Below the pieces are notes generated by a model, which searched no databases, had not been told where the DNA came from, and saw only the letters and a program-made list of their open reading frames with translations. Shown here one piece after another: positions 26,695-35,943 of a stretch of 64,000 nt of DNA (the first letter of the stretch is position 1; each line of letters begins with the position of its first letter). The position numbers were made by a program, and so were the translations under genes. Source of the DNA: CAZFDE01 sp964517795 (GTDB taxonomy: Bacteria > Planctomycetota > Phycisphaerae > Sedimentisphaerales > Anaerobacaceae); the NCBI GenBank assembly GCA_964517795.1, contig CAZFDE010000003.1, positions 1 to 64,000 of the forward strand, given 5' to 3'.

Positions 26695-28842
26695 ATGATC
26701 GATAACTATTTGGAGCAACTCACCGACTCTCAGCAAAAAGCCGTTTTACACAAGGACGGTCCGTTACTGGTTCTGGCCGGGCCCGGCAGCGGCAAGACCC
26801 GGGTGATCACCTTTCGCATCGCTCAATTGATTGCCAACGGGGTGTATCCTTCCAAAATCTGTGCGATCACCTTTACCAATAAGGCTGCACAGGAAATGCG
26901 TGACCGGGTACTGGCATTAGGCGTACCGCCCGGCGCGCACATCAGCACCTTTCACTCGTTGTGTGTGCGGATCCTTCGCCAGTTTGCGATCCAGGCGGGC
27001 CTGGATATTCATTTCAGCATTTTTGATGCGGCCGACCAGCGCCGCTGTATCAAGCAAGCGGTCAAGGCGTGTCAACTCGATGCCGGTCATTTTTCGCCCG
27101 CTAAAATGCTCTCGGCCATATCGGCTCTCAAAAACCGCCTCATCGATCCCGATACGCTCGAATCTCGCAGCGATGACTATTTTTCGAAAATGCTGGTCAA
27201 GGTCTATCGTCAGTATCAGCAGATACTTTTGGAAAATCATGCACTGGATTTTGACGATCTGCTGATGGAAACGGCGTTATTACTGCATCGCAAACCGGAT
27301 ATTTGTGATATTTTGTCCGATCGGTTCCGCTACGTATTGATCGACGAATATCAGGATACCAATCACGCCCAGTATCGAATCGCCCAATTGTTGGTCCGGT
27401 CCCATAGCAATATTTGCGCGACCGGCGATCCCGACCAGTCGATCTACCGCTGGCGAGGCGCGAATATCGAAAATATCCTGGCGTTTGAAAAAGACTGGCC
27501 GGATGCTATTGTCGTCAAACTCGAAGAAAATTTTCGCAGCACGCCGAATATTCTCGAACTGGCCGACCGGCTGATCGCGAATAACCGCGGCCGAAAGGCC
27601 AAAACTTTGATCGCGACTTGTCCGCGCGGCAGTGACGTTGTCATCCAGCCTTATGAAGACGAGGCCGCCGAAGCCAAAGGCATTGCCGAGAAGATCCAGG
27701 CCATCATCGCCGACAAAGAAAATGCCGGCCAGATTGCTATTTTCTATCGGGTCAATGCCATGAGCCGTGTCCTGGAAGAGGCCCTGATCCGCCATCAAGT
27801 GCCTTATCAGATTGTCCGCGGGGTGGAATTCTATAATCGAAAAGAGATTCGCGACATGCTGGCCTATCTGAAAGTGCTGGTCAATCCCGCCGATACCGTT
27901 TCGTTGATGCGAATTATCAATACCCCCACCCGCGGCATCGGCAAAACCACGATTGAGCGAATCCAGGCTTTTGCCGACCTAAAACAAATCAGTTTTTATC
28001 AGGCCATCAGGAATATTCAACAAATCAGCACACTTTCAGCCGGCGCCAAATCCAAAGTGGCGACCTTCGACAAACTGATGAATCAGTGCCGTGAAAAAAT
28101 CGGCGGTTCGGTCGCTGAATGTATCGAATGTGTATTCGAACAGACCGGCATGAAAGCCGATCTGCGATTGCAGGGGGCCGACGGCAAGGATGCAATCGAC
28201 AATATCGAAGAGTTGATCAATGCGGCCGCGCTCTATGATAAACAGACCGATAGTCCCGATCTGACCGACTGGCTGCAGCAGATTGCTTTGTTCAGCGATG
28301 TGGATACCTATGACGCATCCAGTCAATCGGTGGCCCTGATGACGCTGCACTGTGCCAAGGGCTTGGAATTCGAGCACGTCTTTATCGTCGGATTAGAGGA
28401 TGGCCTGCTGCCGCATGAACGAAGCGTCGACGAGGATGACGAGCTGGAGGAGGAGCGCCGGCTGTTCTTTGTCGGCATGACCCGGGCCAAACACAATCTG
28501 CATATCAGCTATACGCGCTATCGCACGATCCGGGGACGCCTGATGCGGACGATCCCCTCGCCGTTTCTGTTTGAATTAGGTGTTAATCTCGGCGGTTCGC
28601 AGGTGTTGGATGAATCGAACGACGATGGATTGATCTATGAAGACACTTTCGACGATTTGCCTGTTGAGCAGCCCTATACGAAAGGCCAGCTTGTGCAGCA
28701 TAAAAAATTCGGGATCGGGATTGTGGAGAATTTTATTGAGATGGGCGAAAACAGTGTCGTGACGGTTCGGTTCAAGGCCGGCCAAAGCAAATCGCTGATG
28801 ACAAAATTTGCCAACCTTGTTAAAATCCAGGATGTGCAGTAA
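26695..28842 (+). CDS. uvrD: ATP-dependent DNA helicase UvrD/PcrA
   Basis: Superfamily 1A 3'-5' helicase for nucleotide excision repair, mismatch repair and removal of stalled complexes. The 715-residue protein has motif I AGPGSGKTR, motif II DEYQDTN, motif III GDPDQSIYRWRGA, motif IV NFRS and motif VI VGMTRAKH. The C-terminus carries a PcrA-type Tudor-like domain starting GQLVQHKKFGIG, which binds RNA polymerase in related enzymes. It lies in the plus-strand run after the unknown membrane protein and before a glycosidase-like gene, with 12 and about 30 bases of spacing. Confidence 0.95.
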   Translation: MIDNYLEQLTDSQQKAVLHKDGPLLVLAGPGSGKTRVITFRIAQLIANGVYPSKICAITFTNKAAQEMRDRVLALGVPPGAHISTFHSLCVRILRQFAIQAGLDIHFSIFDAADQRRCIKQAVKACQLDAGHFSPAKMLSAISALKNRLIDPDTLESRSDDYFSKMLVKVYRQYQQILLENHALDFDDLLMETALLLHRKPDICDILSDRFRYVLIDEYQDTNHAQYRIAQLLVRSHSNICATGDPDQSIYRWRGANIENILAFEKDWPDAIVVKLEENFRSTPNILELADRLIANNRGRKAKTLIATCPRGSDVVIQPYEDEAAEAKGIAEKIQAIIADKENAGQIAIFYRVNAMSRVLEEALIRHQVPYQIVRGVEFYNRKEIRDMLAYLKVLVNPADTVSLMRIINTPTRGIGKTTIERIQAFADLKQISFYQAIRNIQQISTLSAGAKSKVATFDKLMNQCREKIGGSVAECIECVFEQTGMKADLRLQGADGKDAIDNIEELINAAALYDKQTDSPDLTDWLQQIALFSDVDTYDASSQSVALMTLHCAKGLEFEHVFIVGLEDGLLPHERSVDEDDELEEERRLFFVGMTRAKHNLHISYTRYRTIRGRLMRTIPSPFLFELGVNLGGSQVLDESNDDGLIYEDTFDDLPVEQPYTKGQLVQHKKFGIGIVENFIEMGENSVVTVRFKAGQSKSLMTKFANLVKIQDVQ

Positions 28843-28871
28843 AAGCTTTGGGGTGGTTAACGGAGAAAATT

Positions 28872-31800
28872 TTGAACAAGATTGTCGGCTTGTTAATTTG
28901 TATCTTGGTTTTTTGCGGTTGTCGGGACATGGCAACTCAGCCAGTCACCTACGGTACCGGCCAATGGGATAAACTGATTTACGGTAATCATCGCGCAGTC
29001 GTCGAGGTTGCCAAAAATGCCGATGCCGTGATGGTCAGAATCCCGTGGCGGCGTCGGGATGCCAATCCCGAAAATAAAAAAATCATCATCATCGATGCCG
29101 ATGCCAATACGCCTGTTGAGAATATCAAGGCAGTCCGTATCACCGGTTTTGCCGGCGAACTGATCTTCGAGCCCAACACCGTACCCGGCCGCTATTATAT
29201 CTATTACATGCCGTACCGGTTGATCGGAAAGTGGTATCACCCGACAACGGTTTATCTGAAACCTCAATACAAGGCCAATCCCGATTGGCTCAAAACCATC
29301 GAAGAAAAACTCCAAAAGAAAAAATCGTTCCCCCAAGCTCAATTGATCGAAATCCAGGCGGTCAATGATTTTCACCGGTTCGATCCGATGGAGGTTGTAG
29401 CGACGGAAACAGAAGCCCGGGAATTGTTAAAAAATTACTCGGATCGGGACTATCTGATCTTTCCGGAAGACCGAAAATACCCGATTCGCATGAACAACCA
29501 TTTACCGCTGCGATGGATCGAACATCCGCCAACGCGAGCGTTTTCCGGGACGGCTCGGCCCTATGAATATTATTGTTTGCAGTTGGGTCTTTACGCATTT
29601 CAAAAAGACATCAAAGATGTCTCGATTGATTTTGGGATACTGAAAAACGATCAGGGCGATTGTATCGAGCCCTCGGCCCTGACCTGTTTTAATCTCGGCG
29701 GGACCGATTATCTGGGCCATGAATTCACCAAATTGGTCAATGTGCCTCAGGGTAAAATTCAGCCGCTGTGGATCGGCATCGATATCCCCAAAAACGCCAA
29801 CGGTACCTATCGCGGCATATTGACAGTCGGTGCCGAAAATGCCGAATCTCAACGGATCGATATGGAATTAGATGTTACCGGGCCGGTTCTGGCCGACCGC
29901 GGCGACAGTGAGATATGGCGGCATTCTCGCCTGCGATGGCTCAATTCTACCATCGGTATCGACGACGATGTATTTGCCGGTTATCCTCCGGTCGAGCGAA
30001 ATAGTAACACCGTATCGATTCTTGGCCGCGATGTGATGGTCGGCGAAGAGGGTCTGCCCGCTCAGATTGTCAGTCATTTTGCCGATACCCTTGATGGCTT
30101 CGAATCGCCGGGGATCCAAATGCTGACCAGTCCCATGCAGTTTGTCGTCCAAACGACCCAAGGCCCGGTTGCGTTTGAAACCGGCCAACTGAAATTCACT
30201 AAACAAAAACCCGGTCTCGCTGCATGGCAAAGCCAACGTACCTCGCCGCAGTTGGAACAAATCTGCAAGGCCAAAATTGAATGCGACGGCCACCTCGACT
30301 GTTTTGTGACCTTCAAGGCCAAAGAGGATATCGAACTCAGCGATATCTATCTCGAAGTGCCGATGCAAAAAGAGATTGCCACTTATATGATGGGCATGAA
30401 ATACAAAGGCGGCTACCGCCCCACTAAGTGGCAGTGGGATTGGAAAGCGAAAACCGCCAATAACATGCTTTGGATGGGGGCGGTCAACGCTGGGCTGCAT
30501 TTGAATCTGCGGCATGTACAGAACGTCTGGGAACTGGGCAGTTATCATGCAATGGGTACACCTAAATCCTGGGCCAACGCTGACAAAGGCGGCTGTACGA
30601 TTACCGAAACAGACGATTCGGTCATGATCAAGGCCTATAGCGGCCCGCGCAGCCTCAAAGCCGGCGAAGAGGTGGTATTTCGGTTCAGCGTGCTGGTCAC
30701 GCCCTTTAAACTGCTCAATCCCGACCACTGGCGGTGGCGATACTGTCACGATTATCACGATCTCTGGCCGCTGGAAAATGTTGTCGAAAGCGGGGCCAAG
30801 ATCATCAATATCCATCAGGGTAACGAACTGAATCCCTATATCAACTACCCGTTCCTCACCGTCGATAAGATGAAGGCCTATGTTGATAAGGCCAAACGCA
30901 TGGGCATCGAACGGCTGAAGATTTATGATACTGTTCGCGAACTGAGTAATCACATGGTTGAGTTGTGGGCGATCCGCAGTCTCAATGGTGAAGTCTTCCG
31001 GTTGGGCGGGGGCTTTCAACTCGCCGACCATTTCGAACCCAACACCCCCGAGGAAAAACTGATCTCCACCGGCGGGGCATGGCTGCGGGAACACCTGATC
31101 GAGGGCTATGTGCCGGCCTGGCACGACCCGCAGGAAGGGATCGAAGACGAGGCTATTGCCTCGACCGGATTATCGCGCTGGCACAATTATTATCTGGAAG
31201 GATTGTCTTGGCTGATCCGAAACGCCGGGATCGACGGGCTGTATCTCGACGGCATCGGCTATGACCGCGAAGTCATGAAACGCCTGCGAAAGACCATGGA
31301 TCGGGCCAAACCGGGCTGTTTGCTCGATTTTCATTCCGGTAATGGTTTCAACGCCACCTACAGCTTTATTAATCCGGCCTGCTTGTATATGGAGCATTTC
31401 CCGATGGTGGACAGTCTCTGGTTCGGCGAAGGATTTGAATATAATCACGAACCGCCGGATTACTGGCTGGTGGAGGTATCAGGAATTCCCTACGGGCTTT
31501 TCGGCGAAATGCTGCATTTATGCGGCAATCCCTGGCGCGGTATGATCTACGGCATGTCCAGCCGGCTGCGATGGGGCGGTTGCGACCCGCGGGCGATCTG
31601 GAAAGTATGGGATGATTTCGGGATCGAGCAAGCGCAGATGATCGGCTACTGGTCAAACAAATGTCCGGTTCGTACCGATCAAAAGGATGTTACGGCGACC
31701 GCTTATGTTAGAGAAAATAAAATCCTGATTGTTCTTGCAAGCTGGGCCGAGGAACCGGTACAGTGTACGCTCGAAATCGACTGGGACGGGCTTGGTCTGG

Positions 31801-31946
31801 ATTCGGAAAATGTGAATGTTGTTATGCCTGAAATGGATCGGCTGCAGCAGCAGCGGACACTCATGTTAACCGAACCGCTGAGGATCGAGCCGCTAAAAGG
31901 AGCATTCACAATCGTTGAACAAAACGGAAATGGAGGTATCAAGTGA
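28872..31946 (+). CDS. Large lipoprotein with glycoside-hydrolase-like (DUF6067-type) domains
   Basis: I place the start at TTG 28872, six bases after GGAG. This gives a compact lipoprotein signal ending FCGC, with Cys17 lipidated; a TTG eight codons upstream is less good. The mature protein of about 1005 residues begins with beta-rich domains. It then has a predicted TIM-barrel region from about residue 620 with acidic clusters such as GLYLDGIGYDRE and LLDFHSGNG, and ends in a beta-sandwich. This resembles uncharacterised glycosidase-like proteins of Planctomycetes and Bacteroidetes (DUF6067/GH-like); I could not identify the catalytic pair. The last bases overlap the pgi start (GTGA), so it is coupled to a sugar phosphate gene, which fits carbohydrate use. 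Confidence 0.65.
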   Translation: MNKIVGLLICILVFCGCRDMATQPVTYGTGQWDKLIYGNHRAVVEVAKNADAVMVRIPWRRRDANPENKKIIIIDADANTPVENIKAVRITGFAGELIFEPNTVPGRYYIYYMPYRLIGKWYHPTTVYLKPQYKANPDWLKTIEEKLQKKKSFPQAQLIEIQAVNDFHRFDPMEVVATETEARELLKNYSDRDYLIFPEDRKYPIRMNNHLPLRWIEHPPTRAFSGTARPYEYYCLQLGLYAFQKDIKDVSIDFGILKNDQGDCIEPSALTCFNLGGTDYLGHEFTKLVNVPQGKIQPLWIGIDIPKNANGTYRGILTVGAENAESQRIDMELDVTGPVLADRGDSEIWRHSRLRWLNSTIGIDDDVFAGYPPVERNSNTVSILGRDVMVGEEGLPAQIVSHFADTLDGFESPGIQMLTSPMQFVVQTTQGPVAFETGQLKFTKQKPGLAAWQSQRTSPQLEQICKAKIECDGHLDCFVTFKAKEDIELSDIYLEVPMQKEIATYMMGMKYKGGYRPTKWQWDWKAKTANNMLWMGAVNAGLHLNLRHVQNVWELGSYHAMGTPKSWANADKGGCTITETDDSVMIKAYSGPRSLKAGEEVVFRFSVLVTPFKLLNPDHWRWRYCHDYHDLWPLENVVESGAKIINIHQGNELNPYINYPFLTVDKMKAYVDKAKRMGIERLKIYDTVRELSNHMVELWAIRSLNGEVFRLGGGFQLADHFEPNTPEEKLISTGGAWLREHLIEGYVPAWHDPQEGIEDEAIASTGLSRWHNYYLEGLSWLIRNAGIDGLYLDGIGYDREVMKRLRKTMDRAKPGCLLDFHSGNGFNATYSFINPACLYMEHFPMVDSLWFGEGFEYNHEPPDYWLVEVSGIPYGLFGEMLHLCGNPWRGMIYGMSSRLRWGGCDPRAIWKVWDDFGIEQAQMIGYWSNKCPVRTDQKDVTATAYVRENKILIVLASWAEEPVQCTLEIDWDGLGLDSENVNVVMPEMDRLQQQRTLMLTEPLRIEPLKGAFTIVEQNGNGGIK

Positions 31947-33352
31947 CTTCACCCGCAGTGAATCTGTATTATAAAAATGTCCTTGCCGATGTGATCGGCA
32001 GCGACCACGGTATCACCCAATCGCAGCTTGATGAATTAGCCGCTCAAACCCAACCGGCCATTGCCGAGGTCAATCAGCAGCGACAGTCCGGCAAAATTCC
32101 GTATCGCGATTTACCCTATCAGGGCCAAACCGTTAACCGCATCCAAGCGTTGGTGGACGCGTTAAATGGTCAATGTGATATTTTCGTTGTCTTGGGCATT
32201 GGCGGTTCGGCGCTGGGCAATATCGCGCTGCAGACGGCATTGAATTCGTATATGTATAACATTGACCCGAATCAGCGAAAAGGCCCGCAATTTTTCGTCT
32301 TTGATAACGTCGATCCGGCCCAGCTTGGATCGTTTTTGCAATGGGCATCCGATAGACTCGAGAGGACGATATTTAATGTGATCAGCAAGTCCGGCCGTAC
32401 CGCCGAAACCGCATCGCAGTTATTAACGGTTCGCAAAATGCTGCTCGATAAACTTGGCCCTGACGGTTTTAAAAATCAGGTGGTTGCGACCACTGATGTC
32501 GAAGAAGGCACGCTTCGAAAAATCGCCAATGTGGAAAACCTGCGGTGCCTGGAGGTGCCCGATGGTGTGGGCGGGCGGTTCAGTGTGCTCAGTGATGTCG
32601 GGCTGTTCGGCGCGGCCATGTGCGGTATCGATATCGAAGGGCTGCTGGCCGGTGCTGCCGAGATGGACAAGCGGGTCAGCGATGAGGATTTCTTCAATAA
32701 TCCCGCCGCGATCAATGCCGCGATCAATTATCACATGTATCAGCGCGGCAAGCACATTTCCGTGATGATGCCTTATAGTTATCAATTCAAAGACATGGCC
32801 GACTGGTACCGCCAACTCTGGGCCGAGAGTCTCGGCAAAACCCACGATCTGCAGAACGGTATCGTCCACATCGGCCCGACACCGGTCAAGGCCCTCGGGA
32901 CCACCGACCAGCACAGCCAGGTCCAGCTTTACCGTGAGGGACCGAACGATAAGCTTTTTACGTTCCTCGAAGTTAAATCGTTTAACCGGTCGGTCGAGAT
33001 CGGTCCCGCACCGCCGCCGGCCCCCGAATTGACTTATCTGGCAGGTAAACCGTTGGCTGAACTGCTCAACAGCGAGAAAAAAGCCACCGAATTTGCCCTC
33101 CTGCAGGATAGGCGGCCATGCCTGAGCGTCATTTTCGACAAGGTCGATGCCCACACAGTGGGCCAATTTATCTACCTCTTTGAAGTCACCACTTCGATCG
33201 CCGGCGTATTATTCAATATTAATGCCTATAACCAACCCGCCGTCGAATTGGGCAAAGAAGCGACGTTTGCCCTGATGGGACGCGAGGGATTCGCGCAAAT
33301 GGCACAAAAAATCACCCCTGCCATGACGATTGACGATAAATATATGGTGTGA
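31943..33352 (+). CDS. pgi: Glucose-6-phosphate isomerase
   Basis: It interconverts glucose 6-phosphate and fructose 6-phosphate in the cytosol. The 469-residue protein is of the shorter Bacillus-like type, with sugar isomerase domains marked by GIGGSALGN, KSGRTAETA and the TDQHSQVQLYREG motif. The GTG start is preceded by GGAGG six bases upstream and overlaps the stop of the glycosidase-like gene by four bases. The next gene makes GDP-mannose from a product of this branch, so the neighbourhood serves hexose phosphate interconversion. Confidence 0.95.
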   Translation: MTSPAVNLYYKNVLADVIGSDHGITQSQLDELAAQTQPAIAEVNQQRQSGKIPYRDLPYQGQTVNRIQALVDALNGQCDIFVVLGIGGSALGNIALQTALNSYMYNIDPNQRKGPQFFVFDNVDPAQLGSFLQWASDRLERTIFNVISKSGRTAETASQLLTVRKMLLDKLGPDGFKNQVVATTDVEEGTLRKIANVENLRCLEVPDGVGGRFSVLSDVGLFGAAMCGIDIEGLLAGAAEMDKRVSDEDFFNNPAAINAAINYHMYQRGKHISVMMPYSYQFKDMADWYRQLWAESLGKTHDLQNGIVHIGPTPVKALGTTDQHSQVQLYREGPNDKLFTFLEVKSFNRSVEIGPAPPPAPELTYLAGKPLAELLNSEKKATEFALLQDRRPCLSVIFDKVDAHTVGQFIYLFEVTTSIAGVLFNINAYNQPAVELGKEATFALMGREGFAQMAQKITPAMTIDDKYMV

Positions 33353-33386
33353 TAATCTGAACCGGATTTTCGAATAAAGGACAATT

Positions 33387-34475
33387 ATGGATTATGCAGT
33401 GATTATGGCCGGGGGCACAGGCAAACGGCTCTGGCCCCTGAGTCGGCAGGCCCGTCCCAAGCAGGTATTGCGGCTGATCGAAGGTCAGACCCTTCTGGGT
33501 GAGTGTTTCGACCGCATGTCGAGCATCTTCGATACTCGCAGCATCATTGTTTTAACTAATGCCGGTTATGCCGATCTGGTCCGTGAGAATCTCATCGGCG
33601 TGCCGTATAACAATGTGATCGCCGAGCCGGTCGTCCGCGATACGGCCGGGGCGATCGGACTGGCTGCGACGATCCTCTATAAGGTCGATCCCAATGCCAC
33701 GATGGTGGTGGTGACAGCCGATCAGTTAATCCGCCCGGCCGAGGTCCTTGAGCAGGCCATCACGGACGCAATGAATTATGTCAATCACCATCCTGAGCAA
33801 ATGCTGGTTTTCGGTATCAAACCCACATTTCCCGATACGCAACTGGGCTACATCAAATTTGCCGGATCCAACAAATGCGATGAATGTAAAAACGAAGTGC
33901 TCGATGTCGTGGGATTCCGCGAAAAACCGAGCCTCAAAACCGCCCATCGCTACTTTAAGCAGGGCGATCACCTCTGGAACTCGGGCATGTTCGTCTGGAA
34001 AGCCCGAACGATCCTCGAAAATTTGCACGAATTTCTGCCGGATGCGACGCGCCCGCTTCAGGAGATTAAAAACAGTTGGGGCACTTCCGCTCAACAGAGC
34101 ATGCTCATGGAATGGTTCCCCAAACTGCCGAAGATCAGTATCGATTTTGCCGTGATGGAAAAGGCCCGGAATGTCAAGGCCATCAAACTGGATTGCCAGT
34201 GGCTCGATATGGGTTCCTTTGCCGCGCTGGCGGATGTGATTACCTCCGATCACAATCGTAACATTGTCGTTGCTGAGACCGCCGAATTGCTCGATTGCAC
34301 TGACAGCATCATCGTTACCGAGGAGGCAGACCATTTGATTGCTGCGGTCGGCCTGGAAAAGATTGTCGTGGCCCATACGCCGGATGTAACGTTGGTCTGT
34401 CATGCTGATCACGCCCACCGGCTCAAGGAGTTGCTCGCTCAGATCGAACAAAACAAAGGCGATACCTACCTGTGA
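33387..34475 (+). CDS. manC: Mannose-1-phosphate guanylyltransferase
   Basis: It forms GDP-mannose from GTP and mannose 1-phosphate for glycan synthesis. The 362-residue protein begins with the nucleotide-binding MAGGTGKRLWPLSR and PKQ lysine, and keeps the EKP motif (GFREKPS) and NSGMFVWKA. It is the short type with no phosphomannose isomerase domain at the C-terminus. AAAGGA lies before the ATG. It follows pgi by 34 bases, and its stop overlaps or abuts the yqgF start, so the group may be cotranscribed. Confidence 0.94.
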   Translation: MDYAVIMAGGTGKRLWPLSRQARPKQVLRLIEGQTLLGECFDRMSSIFDTRSIIVLTNAGYADLVRENLIGVPYNNVIAEPVVRDTAGAIGLAATILYKVDPNATMVVVTADQLIRPAEVLEQAITDAMNYVNHHPEQMLVFGIKPTFPDTQLGYIKFAGSNKCDECKNEVLDVVGFREKPSLKTAHRYFKQGDHLWNSGMFVWKARTILENLHEFLPDATRPLQEIKNSWGTSAQQSMLMEWFPKLPKISIDFAVMEKARNVKAIKLDCQWLDMGSFAALADVITSDHNRNIVVAETAELLDCTDSIIVTEEADHLIAAVGLEKIVVAHTPDVTLVCHADHAHRLKELLAQIEQNKGDTYL

Positions 34476-34477
34476 TC

Positions 34478-34882
34478 ATGCGTTATCTTGCGATCGATTA
34501 CGGCCAAAAGCGAACCGGATTGGCGATCTGCGATCCGCAGCAAACGGTTGTCTCGCCATTGATGGTGCTGGAAGACCCGTCTTCATTGCTCGATGAGATT
34601 ATGAACATTGCCGATGACTATCAGGTTGAAGCGTTTGTGATCGGTTTGCCTTTGAATATGGACGGTACCGAAGGGCCGCCGTCACAGAAGGTCCGGGCTT
34701 TTGCCAATCAACTGACCGAAAAAACAGGCCTTTCCGTCGTGTTCCAGGACGAGCGGCTCAGCAGCTTTGCTGCCGAGCAGAAACTCAAAGAGACCGAGAC
34801 GCCGCGCGACAAAAAGAAAAAACGCCTCGATGCCCTCGCCGCCGCCGAAATCCTCCAAAATTTTCTCGATCGAAAAACATAA
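34478..34882 (+). CDS. yqgF: Holliday junction resolvase-like / pre-16S rRNA nuclease YqgF
   Basis: An RNase H-fold protein of 134 residues, implicated in 16S rRNA 5' end maturation and sometimes called RuvX. The motifs are the N-terminal MRYLAIDYGQKRTGLA (first Asp), FQDERLSS (Glu), and RLDALAAAEIL (last Asp), so the active site is complete. I start it at ATG 34478, where the family normally begins; a GTG two codons upstream overlapping the manC stop is the alternative. About 190 bases of AT-rich DNA without features follow. Confidence 0.92.
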   Translation: MRYLAIDYGQKRTGLAICDPQQTVVSPLMVLEDPSSLLDEIMNIADDYQVEAFVIGLPLNMDGTEGPPSQKVRAFANQLTEKTGLSVVFQDERLSSFAAEQKLKETETPRDKKKKRLDALAAAEILQNFLDRKT

Positions 34883-35078
34883 TCACCCAATATTTTGTTT
34901 ATTTTATCTATAGCGCATGAAATTAAAGACCTATGTCCAATCCCGATTTTATCGTAGCGTTTTTTGAGCCGACGGACTATAGTATAAGCAAAATCTGTGC
35001 GATATTAAAAGCAATGAAAATGATCTAATAAGACGCTAAGCTTGGGCTTGAGGATCATGTGTTTTAAGGAAAATATCG

Positions 35079-35930
35079 TTGGCCAAAGGTAAACTCAAAA
35101 TAGCAGTGTGTCAGTTTTCGGTTAGCAGGGACATTCGCCGAAACACCCGGTCAATTTGCAATTACATCAAAAAAGCCGTGAAGGCCGGTGCCGATATTCT
35201 CCATACCCCCGAATGTGCATTGAGCGGTTACGCCGGCCGTGATTTCAACGATTTTAAGGATTTCAACTGGCCGCTTCTTCTCGAACAGACCCGCACTATT
35301 ATGGCCCTGGCCAAAAAACACCGGATATGGCTCGCTTTAGGCTCGGTCCACCGGTTAAGCGGCAAAAACAAGCCGCACAACAGTCTTTATCTGATCGATC
35401 CCCAAGGCCGTATCGCTGACCGCTACGACAAACGGTTTTGCATGGCCTCGGAAATGAAACACTATACCCCCGGCAATCACTTCGTCTTTTTCACGATCAA
35501 CGGGGTCAAATGCGCGCTGCTGATCTGTTTCGATGCAAGGTTTGGCGAGCTGTATCGCGAACTTTATAAAAACAAGGTGCAGTGCGTGATCCAGTCATTC
35601 TACAATGCCCGCCAAAAAGGCCCCAGCGTTCATACCCACATTATGCGACAGACGATGCAGTGCCGGGCGGCCAGCAATTACCTTTGGGTCAGTATATCAA
35701 ACGCCAGCGGCTATTATTCGCCGTACCCTTCGTGTGTGATCCGCCCGGACGGCATGATCGTCAGGCAACTGAAGCAAAATCGCGCCGGCCTGATAATCCA
35801 GACCATCGACACCGGCAAAACGTTTTATGATCCGATGAAAGGCCTGCGGGAAAGCGCAATCCGCGGCAAACTCGATATGCAGCAAAAACCCTGCCGCGAT
35901 AAACGATCAATAACCAAAACGATTTTGTAA
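35079..35930 (+). CDS. Carbon-nitrogen hydrolase (nitrilase superfamily)
   Basis: A cytosolic amidase-like enzyme of 283 residues, with the full catalytic triad: Glu45 (HTPECALSG), Lys118 (RYDKRF) and Cys150 (LLICFDARF). The start is TTG at 35079 with AAGGA (35066-35070) eight bases upstream. Its general substrate class is amides or nitriles; N-carbamoyl-amine or omega-amidase types are possible, and I cannot pick one. It precedes argJ by 13 bases and could be cotranscribed, hinting at an amino acid related role. Confidence 0.88.
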   Translation: MAKGKLKIAVCQFSVSRDIRRNTRSICNYIKKAVKAGADILHTPECALSGYAGRDFNDFKDFNWPLLLEQTRTIMALAKKHRIWLALGSVHRLSGKNKPHNSLYLIDPQGRIADRYDKRFCMASEMKHYTPGNHFVFFTINGVKCALLICFDARFGELYRELYKNKVQCVIQSFYNARQKGPSVHTHIMRQTMQCRAASNYLWVSISNASGYYSPYPSCVIRPDGMIVRQLKQNRAGLIIQTIDTGKTFYDPMKGLRESAIRGKLDMQQKPCRDKRSITKTIL

Positions 35931-35943
35931 CTTTAAGGATGTT

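Noticed and set aside
29868..31124. Long minus-strand frame opposite the glycosidase-like gene
   Set aside because: Antisense shadow of a well supported coding gene.
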